From positions 1 through 9,779 of the forward strand of contig JAITKC010000189.1 in assembly GCA_031278665.1 (NCBI GenBank): 9,779 nt of DNA. Reading direction: 5' to 3'. A program made the position numbers and the translations under genes. The notes beneath the pieces were generated by a model. The model did no database searches and was not told the DNA's origin. It was given only the letters and a program-made list of their open reading frames with translations. Positions 1 to 6,837 of the stretch are shown one piece after another. Within the stretch, counting starts at the first letter, position 1, and each line of letters opens with the position of its first letter. The stretch comes from Bifidobacteriaceae bacterium (GTDB lineage Bacteria; Actinomycetota; Actinomycetes; Actinomycetales; WQXJ01).

Positions 1-651
1 GCCGCCGACGTCGCCGGCGTGCCGACAATCGTGGTGGCCAGGACCGACTCGCTCGGCGCGGATCTGATCACCTCGGACGTCGACGAGCGCGACAAGCCCT
101 TCCTGACCGGCGAGCGGACCTCGGAGGGCTTCTACCGGACCACGCCCGGCCTGGATGTGATCATCGCGCGGGGCAAGGCCTACGCCCCCTACGCCGACTT
201 GCTCTGGGTCGAGACCGCCACCCCCGATCTGGAACTGGCCCGCCAATTCGCCGAAGCCTTGCGGGCCGAGTACCCGGACCAACTGCTGGCCTATAACTGC
301 TCGCCGTCTTTCAACTGGCGCGCCCGCCTGGACGACGCCACTATCGCCAAGTTCCAGCGCGAACTCGGGGCGATGGGCTACAAGTTCCAGTTCATCACCC
401 TGGCCGGTTTCCACGCCCTGAACTACTCGATGTTCGACTTGGCCGACGGCTACCGCGACCGCGGCATGAGCGCCTACGTCGAACTGCAAACTAAAGAGTT
501 CGAGGCCGAGGCCCGCGGCTACACGGCCACGCGCCACCAGCGCGAGGTCGGCACCGGCTACTTTGACAAAATCGCCACCACCTTGAACCCGCAGGCCGCC
601 ACCACGGCTCTGTCCGGTTCGACCGAAGCCGCCCAATTCGGGTCGCGCTGA
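1..651 (+). CDS. aceA: Isocitrate lyase, C-terminal part (5' end outside window)
   Basis: Cleaves isocitrate to glyoxylate and succinate, the first step of the glyoxylate shunt, in the cytoplasm. The frame is open from base 1 (AADVAGVPT...), so the gene starts upstream and an internal GTG near 19 is not its start. Visible family motifs in order: [32 protein letters not shown], the active-site segment [29 protein letters not shown], and the C-terminal TGSTE-like end (here SGSTEAAQF). The match to bacterial AceA of the E. coli type is close along the whole visible 216 residues. The catalytic KKCGH loop lies upstream and cannot be checked. No frameshift or stop is seen. The gene is followed 95 bp later on the same strand by the malate synthase gene, the usual partner, so co-transcription is likely. 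Confidence 0.96.
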   Translation, partial: AADVAGVPTIVVARTDSLGADLITSDVDERDKPFLTGERTSEGFYRTTPGLDVIIARGKAYAPYADLLWVETATPDLELARQFAEALRAEYPDQLLAYNCSPSFNWRARLDDATIAKFQRELGAMGYKFQFITLAGFHALNYSMFDLADGYRDRGMSAYVELQTKEFEAEARGYTATRHQREVGTGYFDKIATTLNPQAATTALSGSTEAAQFGSR

Positions 652-652
652 G

Positions 653-682
653 CGGCCCCGACCGGCCCCGACCGGCCCCGAC
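653..682. repeat. Three perfect tandem copies of a 10-bp unit
   Basis: The unit CGGCCCCGAC occurs three times head to tail directly after the aceA stop codon, with a degenerate fourth copy following. It lies in the 95-bp aceA-aceB spacer. It has no dyad symmetry strong enough to call a terminator. It is probably replication slippage in G/C-rich spacer DNA. Confidence 0.85.
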
Positions 683-728
683 CGCTCCGGGACAACCTGG
701 GCGCGGCGGGGCCGGAAGCGATTTTCAC

Positions 729-736
729 GAAGGAGA
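729..736 (+). promoter_or_regulatory. Ribosome binding site of aceB
   Basis: GAAGGAGA lies 10-11 bases before the ATG at 747 and supports that start. The spacing is slightly long but the core AGGAG is strong. Confidence 0.75.
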
Positions 737-746
737 CAGACTCTAA

Positions 747-2420
747 ATGACCAATCAGACAACCACCACGCCGCGCGGGCGGGTCGAAATCAGAGGCCCG
801 CTGGGACGGCGTTACGACGAGGTCCTGGCGCCGGAGGCGATGGCCTTCCTGACAGTGCTACACGAGAACTTCGCCTACCGGCGCCTGGAACTGCTGGAGC
901 GTCGCCAGGCCTTCCAAGACGCCATCGACGGCGGCGCGCTGCCGCGTTTCCTAAACGAGACGGAGGCCATCCGGGCCGACCCGACCTGGCGGTTCGCCCC
1001 GCTGGCGCCCGGCCTGGAGGACCGCCGGGTCGAGATCACGGGCCCAACCGATCCGAAGATGACGATCAACGCGCTGAACTCGGGCGCCAAAGTCTGGCTG
1101 GCCGACTTCGAGGACGCCTTGTCGCCGACCTGGCGCAATGTCGTCGAAGGCCAACTGTAGCTCAAAGACGCCATCCGCGGCGAACTGCGCCACGTCAGCC
1201 CGGAGGGCAAGGTCTACGAGGTCAAGTCCCCCGACATCAAGCGGTTGCCGACTATCGTCGCCCGCCCGCGCGGCTGGCACCTGTTGGAGAAGCATCTGCG
1301 GTACTTCGCCCCGAATGGGTTCTCGCAGTCGGTCCCCGGCGCCCTGGTCGACTTCGGCCTGTACTTCTTCCACAACGCCGCCGAACTGATCGCCCGCGGC
1401 CGGGGGCCCTATTTCTACCTCCCCAAACTGCAGTCCCACAAAGAGGCCCGGCTCTGGAACGACATTTTCAACTTCGCCCAGGACCTGCTCGGCATCCCGC
1501 GCGGGGCCATCCGCGCCACTGTGCTGATCGAGACTCTGCCGGCGGCTTTCGAGATGGACGAGATCCTTTACGAACTGCGCGGTCATTCGTCCGGGCTGAA
1601 CGCCGGGCGGTGGGACTACCAGTTCTCGATTATCAAGACCCTGCGCAACAAGGGCCCCAAATACGTCCTGCCGGATCGCGCCCAGGTCACTATGACCCAG
1701 CCGTTCATGCGCGCCTACACCGAACTGCTGGTCAAGACCTGCCACCGGCGCGGCGCCTCGGCGATGGGCGGTATGAGCGCCTTCATCCCCAACCGCCGCG
1801 ACCCGGAGGTCACCGAGCGCGCCTTCGAGCAGGTCCGGGCCGACAAACAGCGCGAGGCCAGGGACGGGTTCGACGGCACCTGGGTGGCCCATCCGGACTT
1901 GATCGCGATCGCCCAGGCGGAATTCGACGCCGTCCTGGGGGACCGGCCCAATCAACTCGACCGCCTGCGCGATGACGTGGTCGTCACGGCCGCCGACCTG
2001 TTGGACGTCGATTCGGCCCGGCGCGCCGGCGCCACGGTGACCTCCCAGGGGTTGCGCGCCAACATCTCGGTCGGAATCCGCTACCTGGAGAACTGGTTGC
2101 GCGGCAACGGCGCGGCCGCCATCGACAACCTGATGGAAGACGTCGCGACGGCGGAGATCTCGCGCTCCCAGATCTGGCAGTGGATCGCCGCCGGCGCCGC
2201 CACCGCCTCCGGCGCCCCGATCACCCGCGAACGAGTCGAGGCCCTGATCGCCGAAGTCGTCGACGATCTCGAGAAATTCCCCGGCAACAAATACGCCGAG
2301 GCCACCAAGGCCTTCAAAGCCGTCGCCATCGACGAGGACTTCCCCGCCTTCCTGACCGTTGGCGCCTACGTCTCCTATCTGGTCGGCTCGGACGTCGACC
2401 AACCGACCAACCCGATCTGA
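747..2420 (+). pseudogene. aceB: Malate synthase A, full-length frame interrupted by an in-frame TAG
   Basis: Malate synthase condenses glyoxylate with acetyl-CoA to malate, the second glyoxylate-shunt step. Reading from ATG 747 to TGA 2418-2420 gives 557 codons, close to the usual 530-540 residues for the A isoform, with one TAG at codon 138 (1158-1160). Both halves are in the same frame, so this is a nonsense codon and not a frameshift. The N-terminal half ends NVVEGQL and the second half resumes LKDAI, matching the E. coli NVVDGQINLRDAV segment without gap. Motifs after the stop are intact: [12 protein letters not shown] (catalytic Arg near codon 175), [12 protein letters not shown] (metal-ligand Glu near 262), GLNAGRWDY (Asp near 290), [14 protein letters not shown], and [12 protein letters not shown] (catalytic Asp near 465). 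Without read-through, only a 137-residue fragment is made. A TTG at 1245 could not restore the missing N-terminal part. I read it as a fresh pseudogene, an error, or a suppressed stop. Confidence 0.9.
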
Positions 2421-2436
2421 ACCGCCCCGGCCACAA

Positions 2437-2488
2437 GCCCGGAGCGGGCAAAGAGCGGTCCGCGTCACAAAGCTGGCGCGGGCCGCTC
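2437..2488. terminator. Tandem hairpins between convergent genes, likely bidirectional terminator
   Basis: Two inverted repeats begin 17 bp after the aceB stop. The first is GCCCG/CGGGC with a 3-base loop (2437-2449), followed by AAAG. The second is a 12-bp stem, 2453-2464 pairing with 2477-2488 with a single G-T wobble, and a 12-base loop. No long T-run follows on the plus strand; on the minus strand the large stem is followed by TTT. Position between convergent transcripts and stem strength support termination in both directions, of the U-poor kind common in high-GC actinobacteria. Confidence 0.65.
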
Positions 2489-2537
2489 CGCCGTCCGGTG
2501 TCGCCGCCGATGCCGCCGTCCGGTGCCGCCGCCGATG
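2488..2537. repeat. 25-bp tandem repeat, two copies
   Basis: Copies at 2488-2512 and 2513-2537 differ by one base (T/C at copy position 14), and the first bases of a third copy follow. The unit contains CCGTCCGGTG and CCGCCGATG. It lies in the convergent spacer downstream of aceB and before the end of the minus-strand membrane-protein gene. No coding role is apparent. Two copies without spacers do not make a CRISPR. Confidence 0.8.
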
Positions 2538-2563
2538 CCGCCCGCCCGCGCTTGGCTTGCGCG

Positions 2564-3898
2564 TTACTCCAGGCGACGATCAATGGACAGGCACCAATAC
2601 GAATCGTCGAGTAACGCGGCCGTCGCCAGAGGGGAAACGCATTGCGTCCCGGTTTCGCTGGCCTTTTCAATCCTCAGCAGTCCGGGGGTGACTTGGTCAA
2701 CGGTCCGCCCGCTGTTGGCCGCTGATTTTTCGATCGCGTCCGCCGTCCAGTGGCTGCGAACATCTTCATCTGACAACGAACAAGGCAGCAAGTGCGAATA
2801 GCGCGTCAGCCAGGGACCAGTTTTGTCGATCAGCGCCGCCAAACAAAGCCCCGGCCTGGGCTTTTCGATGAGGCGAAGCCTCACCCGGTCGATTACGACC
2901 AGGTCTTCTGTTCTCTGATCGTCTTGCGGGTCGAGGTAGACGCCGACCACTTCCGTGGTCGCGTTCGCGTCGTCGCAGCCCACTAACGTCGTCAGCCAGT
3001 CCGAGGGCCGGTACTCGTCGCTGTTCCATTCAAACAGAGTCAGACTGGAGCATTGGCCGGCGTGTGTCGCGGAATACCAGTCGGGTAGTTTGGCTAGGCA
3101 GACCGAGGCGGTCGAGTCCCTGGAGAACACCATCTCGACGGAAACGGCACATGAATTCTCCACACCGGCTTCGTAGATCGCCAGTATGAAGAACGTCGTC
3201 GCGGTCAACGCGGAGGCGTCGACGTCCAGGGCCTGGGCCGCCTCGTCCGGCGGGGCGAATGAGGCGAGCGTCGATTCGCAGTCGCCGAGCGATTGAGGCC
3301 GGGAGTAATAAGACACTTCGGAATCCGCCGAGCCGCCGGAGGCGGTGTAGCCAAACAGGCAATCCCCAACCCGCGGAATCGCTTTGAAATAGTAGCGGTA
3401 GCCGCCGTGTTCGAAGGACATACAGCCGTTGTCGGCCTCGCACCTGGCCACCAGGAAACCGGACGCCTGGACCCCGATAATTTGCGATCGCGCCGCTTCG
3501 ACGTCGCAGGGTTGAGTCGTGTCAGCCCAGTCGGCGGGCGGCCCCGCAAGCGCTTCAACCGGACTGATAGACAGACATGTCCCCGGATGCACTGGCGCGT
3601 CAGGCGAGTCCCAAAGCTCGGGAACGCCAAGCCACAGCGCCAACCCCACCGACCCCAGCAGCACCCCTGCCTGAAAGGACCAGCCAAAGACACGGCCGAC
3701 CGCCCTCAGCAATCGCCTCCCAGGGGATCGAGTCCGGCGGCTGGGGGAATTACCAGAACTAATGGTTCGGGTCTTGCGGTCTGGCCCTCCCGCCAGCATT
3801 TCGCCTATTTCCGGGCAGTCCGAAGGCGGGCGGAATCCGAAGGGCGAGTTCGAACTCATAGTCGGCCCGGGCCCGTCCGGCCGGTGACCGGCGCACAC
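2564..3898 (-). CDS. Single-pass membrane protein with Cys-rich extracytoplasmic repeats, last gene of the VWA/PP2C/kinase cluster
   Basis: Function unknown. From the GTG at 3898 the protein has 444 residues. Residues 1-71 are polar, Ser/Thr- and Arg-rich (GNSPSRRTRSPGRR) and probably cytoplasmic. One hydrophobic segment spans about 72-95 (GVLLGSVGLALWLGV), positively flanked on the N side, so the remaining 350 residues should face outside. That part holds 14 cysteines and four recurring Gly/Val-x-Cys-Leu starts (near C108, C180, C267, C352), each followed 16-41 residues later by another Cys. This resembles the 'septum formation' type Cys-pair domains of actinobacterial surface proteins, though the assignment is tentative. 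The gene begins 15 bp after the kinase stop. No strong ribosome site marks the start: ATG 3859 (MSSNSPFGF) and ATG 3799 are alternatives. The stop is TAA, unlike the other genes. It may act as sensor, anchor or phosphorylation target of the kinase. Confidence 0.82.
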   Translation of the reverse strand: MCAGHRPDGPGPTMSSNSPFGFRPPSDCPEIGEMLAGGPDRKTRTISSGNSPSRRTRSPGRRLLRAVGRVFGWSFQAGVLLGSVGLALWLGVPELWDSPDAPVHPGTCLSISPVEALAGPPADWADTTQPCDVEAARSQIIGVQASGFLVARCEADNGCMSFEHGGYRYYFKAIPRVGDCLFGYTASGGSADSEVSYYSRPQSLGDCESTLASFAPPDEAAQALDVDASALTATTFFILAIYEAGVENSCAVSVEMVFSRDSTASVCLAKLPDWYSATHAGQCSSLTLFEWNSDEYRPSDWLTTLVGCDDANATTEVVGVYLDPQDDQRTEDLVVIDRVRLRLIEKPRPGLCLAALIDKTGPWLTRYSHLLPCSLSDEDVRSHWTADAIEKSAANSGRTVDQVTPGLLRIEKASETGTQCVSPLATAALLDDSYWCLSIDRRLE

Positions 3899-3913
3899 CT
3901 CGGAGCGGCCATC

Positions 3914-4858
3914 TCACCCGGGCGTGGAAGGTAGTTGGCTGTGAATGTGGGTGATGACCGCTTGCAGATCCCTTAGCGGCGGCCGGCCGCCAATTCGTCC
4001 AAGAGCCGCGCGCACAACTTTGAAACCGTCGTTGCCGGCGGCCTTCTTGAGCTGGCGCGCGGCCTCGTCCGGAAAGCGTTTGGCCACTTTCTCGCCGTCG
4101 AGCATGTCCCACAAGATAAATGAGGTCGTCCAAAGCGCCAACATAAACACATCGGTGTGCACGTCAACTCGCTGATCGGCGACAGTGTACGGGTCGTAGA
4201 ACTTGCGCGACCTCCGGTAGGCCCTGACGGCGTGGATCCCCTGCGGAAAGGCCTCGTCCAAGTCGATCAAATAGGCGCCCTCGCCGGAGAGGCCGGGCTT
4301 GATGAGCCTGCGCACCAAGACATTGGAACTGCTCAGATCGCCATGGGCCAACCCGGCCCCGTGCATGATCCGGATCGTCTTGGCGAACTCGACTAAGAAG
4401 CCGAACTGTCGCTGACGGTCCACCGGACCGAAGTACGACTGGGGAATCATCAAATGCTGCGCCTCGAATGGCGCTTTCCGCGAGGTTCTGCGCGGTTTGC
4501 CGTCGCGCCATTCGAACCTGATCCCTAACGTCTCGTCTGGCCAAATCGGCAGGGCCACGCCGCGAAAATCGCCGGCTCGGTCCAGCAGCGGCCTGATCGG
4601 CAAGTTGAGCGAATCGAGGAAGACTCGGTTCTCCAACCGGTTGTCGAGACCCGAACACATTCTGATCAGTGCCTTGACCCGAATCAGGTCCGCCAGCGAT
4701 CGGGCGTCGTTATACAGCTTTAGCGCCACCCGAGGGTCGAGCTTATCGCGGTACACCCTGGCTTGACCCCCCTGCCCAAGCAGGTCGCCGCGGCGCGCCG
4801 TCACCTCCTGAGCCGGCATCGGTTCGGTGGAGAAGTCAGCGGGCTTTATCTGCGGCAT
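3914..4858 (-). CDS. Ser/Thr-type protein kinase of a TerY-P-like triad
   Basis: A 314-residue cytoplasmic protein made almost wholly of a protein-kinase fold. It shows a Gly-rich loop LGQGGQARVY (residues 27-36), the ATP-anchoring Lys in VALKLY (K47), a catalytic loop HGDLSSSNVLV (D174, N179) with HGD in place of HRD, and the metal-binding Asp in LIDLDE (D199) in place of DFG. A helix-F-like segment DVHTDVFMLAL follows near 232-242. The APE motif is not recognisable (KFYDPY near 219-224). Atypical HGD/DLD kinases of this sort accompany TerY-like VWA proteins and PP2C phosphatases. Many such kinases, as I recall, carry an extra C-terminal domain; this one ends shortly after the kinase core. 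The start is well supported, as ATG 4858 has AGGAGG 8 bases upstream. The gene overlaps the phosphatase gene by 23 bp, so translation is probably coupled. The key catalytic residues are present, so activity is plausible. The substrate is unknown. Confidence 0.9.
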   Translation of the reverse strand: MPQIKPADFSTEPMPAQEVTARRGDLLGQGGQARVYRDKLDPRVALKLYNDARSLADLIRVKALIRMCSGLDNRLENRVFLDSLNLPIRPLLDRAGDFRGVALPIWPDETLGIRFEWRDGKPRRTSRKAPFEAQHLMIPQSYFGPVDRQRQFGFLVEFAKTIRIMHGAGLAHGDLSSSNVLVRRLIKPGLSGEGAYLIDLDEAFPQGIHAVRAYRRSRKFYDPYTVADQRVDVHTDVFMLALWTTSFILWDMLDGEKVAKRFPDEAARQLKKAAGNDGFKVVRAALGRIGGRPPLRDLQAVITHIHSQLPSTPG

Positions 4859-5990
4859 CTGCCGACCCTCCTAGCGCGTCGGCGCTGGCGGATTCGCGCC
4901 ACAAGACCACCGCCGTCCGGTCATCGTGCGCCCGGTCGAGTCTGAAAGCCAGTTGGCTGACGAACGCCGGCATGGACGGCGGGACCTGCCAGGCCCGCGC
5001 CAATGCCTCCCGCAATGGCTGATCGGGCTCAAGGTATTCCCCCACGCCGTCGCTCACCAGGGCGAGCACAAGCCCTGGATGCCAGTTGACGCCTTTATCG
5101 GGTCCGCAAAGGAACTGCGGCGCGGTCAGGCTTGGGAGCGTCGGCGTCGCGCCGTTCGCGTAGACGGGCGCGCCCGCCGGACGGCGCCAGGTCCGCGACC
5201 TGTCGGCGGCCTTCGGGTTGAGCACCAGCAATTCGCTGTTTCCCCAGTGCGCGAACTCGATTGGCCAGGGTTCGCCCGGATCGCCGACCTCGACGCGAAG
5301 CCAACACAAAGTGGTCGAATAGCGTTCAGGCGACGCTTCGTCGGCGTTTGCCCGGTCGAAGATGGCGTCTCGCACGGCCTGGCCGATTTCGAGGCCGGTC
5401 GCGCCCGCGACTGATCGGCGCACCGCCACTTTTGCGGCTAGTGAGGATCCGAACGCCGATAGATCTTGACTGCCGGCGCCATCGGCCACGGCTAAGTGGA
5501 TCGAACTGCGGCTGGTCGCTATTTCATACGAGTCCTGGCGGGACTCGCCGACGCGGTGGTGCGAGATGCCCCTTAGCGTCCCGGCTCGCACGGTCACAGC
5601 GCCGCCGAAGGCCACGCCGAAGTCGCAAACCAGCGATGGAAACTCGTTTGACCCCACCGGCTGTTCAGAACCGTCCTCAGTTAGCAGCGGGTCGTCCTCG
5701 ATCTCGGCTGGTCGCACCCAGAGCGGTTCGACTTGTTCTGGAATCAGAGCCGGCGCCGCCGAGGCGTCGTCGACCGCGGGCGGGCTAAAGCCCCAGTCCT
5801 GAGCTGGCGCGTTTGAGCGGGGCCCCGGCCGGTCTGGCGCCTGGGCGCTTGCGGTTTCCGGTGGCCCCTCCTGGCGCTCGTGCGCGGGCGAATCTCGCCC
5901 CGAAGAATTAGAAGGCATGAAACCGAGCCTCTTCGCAATACGGATCAGGAACGCGACGAACGGACCGACAGCATGGCGTTCACCAGGCAC
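4836..5990 (-). CDS. PP2C-family protein phosphatase of a TerY-P-like triad
   Basis: Predicted metal-dependent Ser/Thr phosphatase that would reverse phosphorylation by the adjacent kinase. From GTG 5990 it has 384 residues: a hydrophobic/basic N-terminal helix (about 8-24), a Pro/Ala/Ser-rich disordered linker (about 26-115) and a PP2C domain (about 135-366). Domain motifs are GISHHRVGESRQDSY (D153), LAVADGAGS (D170, G171), ALVSDGVGEYL (D314, G315) and HDDRTAVVLW (D356, D357), the usual Asp set for the two-metal centre. The start is uncertain: GTG 5990 overlaps the VWA stop by 11 bp and has GGTGGA upstream, while ATG 5918 (MPSNSSGRD) has AAGAGG 8 bases upstream and would remove the N-terminal helix. 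The 3' end overlaps the kinase gene. Membership of the PP2C_2-like bacterial group is inferred from motif spacing. Confidence 0.9.
   Translation of the reverse strand: MPGERHAVGPFVAFLIRIAKRLGFMPSNSSGRDSPAHERQEGPPETASAQAPDRPGPRSNAPAQDWGFSPPAVDDASAAPALIPEQVEPLWVRPAEIEDDPLLTEDGSEQPVGSNEFPSLVCDFGVAFGGAVTVRAGTLRGISHHRVGESRQDSYEIATSRSSIHLAVADGAGSQDLSAFGSSLAAKVAVRRSVAGATGLEIGQAVRDAIFDRANADEASPERYSTTLCWLRVEVGDPGEPWPIEFAHWGNSELLVLNPKAADRSRTWRRPAGAPVYANGATPTLPSLTAPQFLCGPDKGVNWHPGLVLALVSDGVGEYLEPDQPLREALARAWQVPPSMPAFVSQLAFRLDRAHDDRTAVVLWRESASADALGGSADAADKAR
4867..4872 (-). promoter_or_regulatory. Ribosome binding site of the kinase gene
   Basis: The minus strand reads a perfect AGGAGG 8 bases before the ATG at 4858, inside the 3' end of the phosphatase gene. 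It fixes the kinase start and is the strongest such site in the cluster. Confidence 0.85.
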
Positions 5991-6729
5991 TCAGGTCCAC
6001 CGAGTCGCTGGGCGGACTGAAAACGCTCAAGAGCGCCGGCCCCAAGTCCGGCACGTCGCCATCCGCGTTCGAGACCGCGTCGGCGCCGGCGATGATAGTC
6101 CTGAACAGGTAAGGGAAAATCCTGGCGATCTCATTAGCCGTGTCGGCGCCGGTTGCCATCTTCACGGCGTCGACCGCCACGCCGCGGTCAGAAGTCAGCT
6201 TCCTAAGGACGCTTTCGTCGGCGTTGCCGAATCCGAAGGCATAGATCCGCGGCACCGCCACCTGGCCGACATTCCACAAGCGTTCGAGTGCGTCCTCCCA
6301 GACTGAGTGGTCCTGTAACGGGTAACCATCGGCGTCAGTCGGAACCCCGTCTGTGATCACAAAGACCACTGGCCGGGCGGCCTTAGCCCCAGCCGTCTTG
6401 ATTTTCCCGTAGTCCGATTCGACTACTTCGGCCAATTTGTCGATCGCCAGCTCCAAGCGCGTGGTGCCGGCGGCGGTTAGCTCTGGGATGGTGGACTCCG
6501 CGGTCAGCTTCTGCAACTCGAGTTCGACTTTGGGCGCCGAGTTGAAGCTGATCACACCGAGCCGCAGATCTTGCCCGCGTTTCCCCTCGAGCTGGATTTT
6601 GTCGACGAGTTCGCTGAGAAGTGAATTCAGCTCCCGAATGGGCTCGCCATCCATAGACTCCGACGTGTCGCATAGCATGTAAACCGCGCACAGCACGTCG
6701 CCCTTCTGGGCAATCTGATCAGTGGCCAT
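5980..6729 (-). CDS. VWA-domain protein, TerY-like, first gene of the triad cluster
   Basis: A 249-residue cytoplasmic von Willebrand factor A domain protein with no signal peptide or membrane segment. The metal-ion-dependent adhesion site is complete: DTSESM (D21, S23, S25), the Thr in AGTTRLE (T89/T90) and VITDGVPTD (D127). The opening after the start (VYMLCDTSESMDG followed by LNSLLSEL) and the segment RLGVISFNSAP are typical of TerY/YfbK-like VWA proteins of tellurite and stress clusters. In TerY-P triads this protein is thought to be a metal-dependent scaffold or ligand-binding partner of the kinase and phosphatase; that role is inferred from family context. ATG 6729 is preceded by GAGGAGA 9 bases upstream. 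The last about 35 residues, after FPYLFRTIIAG, are a variable acidic tail ending DLSAW. The stop overlaps the phosphatase GTG by 11 bp. Confidence 0.92.
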   Translation of the reverse strand: MATDQIAQKGDVLCAVYMLCDTSESMDGEPIRELNSLLSELVDKIQLEGKRGQDLRLGVISFNSAPKVELELQKLTAESTIPELTAAGTTRLELAIDKLAEVVESDYGKIKTAGAKAARPVVFVITDGVPTDADGYPLQDHSVWEDALERLWNVGQVAVPRIYAFGFGNADESVLRKLTSDRGVAVDAVKMATGADTANEIARIFPYLFRTIIAGADAVSNADGDVPDLGPALLSVFSPPSDSVDLSAW

Positions 6730-6738
6730 CTGCAGTCG

Positions 6739-6745
6739 TCTCCTC
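6739..6745 (-). promoter_or_regulatory. Ribosome binding site of the VWA gene
   Basis: The minus strand reads GAGGAGA 9 bases before ATG 6729. It lies next to a C-rich repeat (GGGGTA units on the plus strand). Confidence 0.8.
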
Positions 6746-6746
6746 T

Positions 6747-6762
6747 GGGGTAGGGGTAGGGG
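6747..6762. repeat. GGGGTA hexamer repeat in the leader of the VWA cluster
   Basis: The plus strand reads GGGGTAGGGGTAGGGG: three runs of four G separated by TA. The transcript leader of the minus-strand cluster would carry the complementary CCCCTA units directly upstream of the ribosome binding site. Three G-runs are one short of a classical intramolecular quadruplex. Confidence 0.85.
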
Positions 6763-6775
6763 CTCTGGAGCGGGC

Positions 6776-6810
6776 GCCGCATATCTATCTGACGGGCGCG
6801 GTCACAGCCT
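6776..6810 (-). promoter_or_regulatory. Weak candidate promoter for the VWA/PP2C/kinase cluster
   Basis: The 108-bp gap between the cyclodeaminase stop and the VWA start holds a minus-strand TAGATA (plus 6782-6787) that could serve as a -10 box, about 53 bases before the start codon. No convincing -35 box is seen at 16-18 bp spacing. The call rests on position and one hexamer only. The cluster could instead be read through from the upstream operon. Confidence 0.25.
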
Positions 6811-6837
6811 ACTACGACAGCCGCGTTTCGCCTGATC

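Noticed and set aside
747..1389. Frameshift as the cause of the aceB break
   Set aside because: The frame before the TAG and the frame after it are the same, and the family alignment continues without gap across the stop, so it is a nonsense codon.
951..2468. Long (505-codon) antisense open frame covering most of aceB
   Set aside because: High-GC coding DNA often leaves the opposite strand open. The translation is low-complexity Gly/Val/Asp-rich with no family motif, and the plus-strand frame is unmistakable malate synthase.
2488..2537. Possible CRISPR-like array
   Set aside because: Only two contiguous copies with no spacers between them and no cas genes nearby; it is a simple tandem duplication.
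3293..3934. Plus-strand open frame opposite the membrane-protein gene
   Set aside because: The translation is Arg/Pro-rich with no motif, and it is antisense to a frame with a membrane segment and patterned cysteines.
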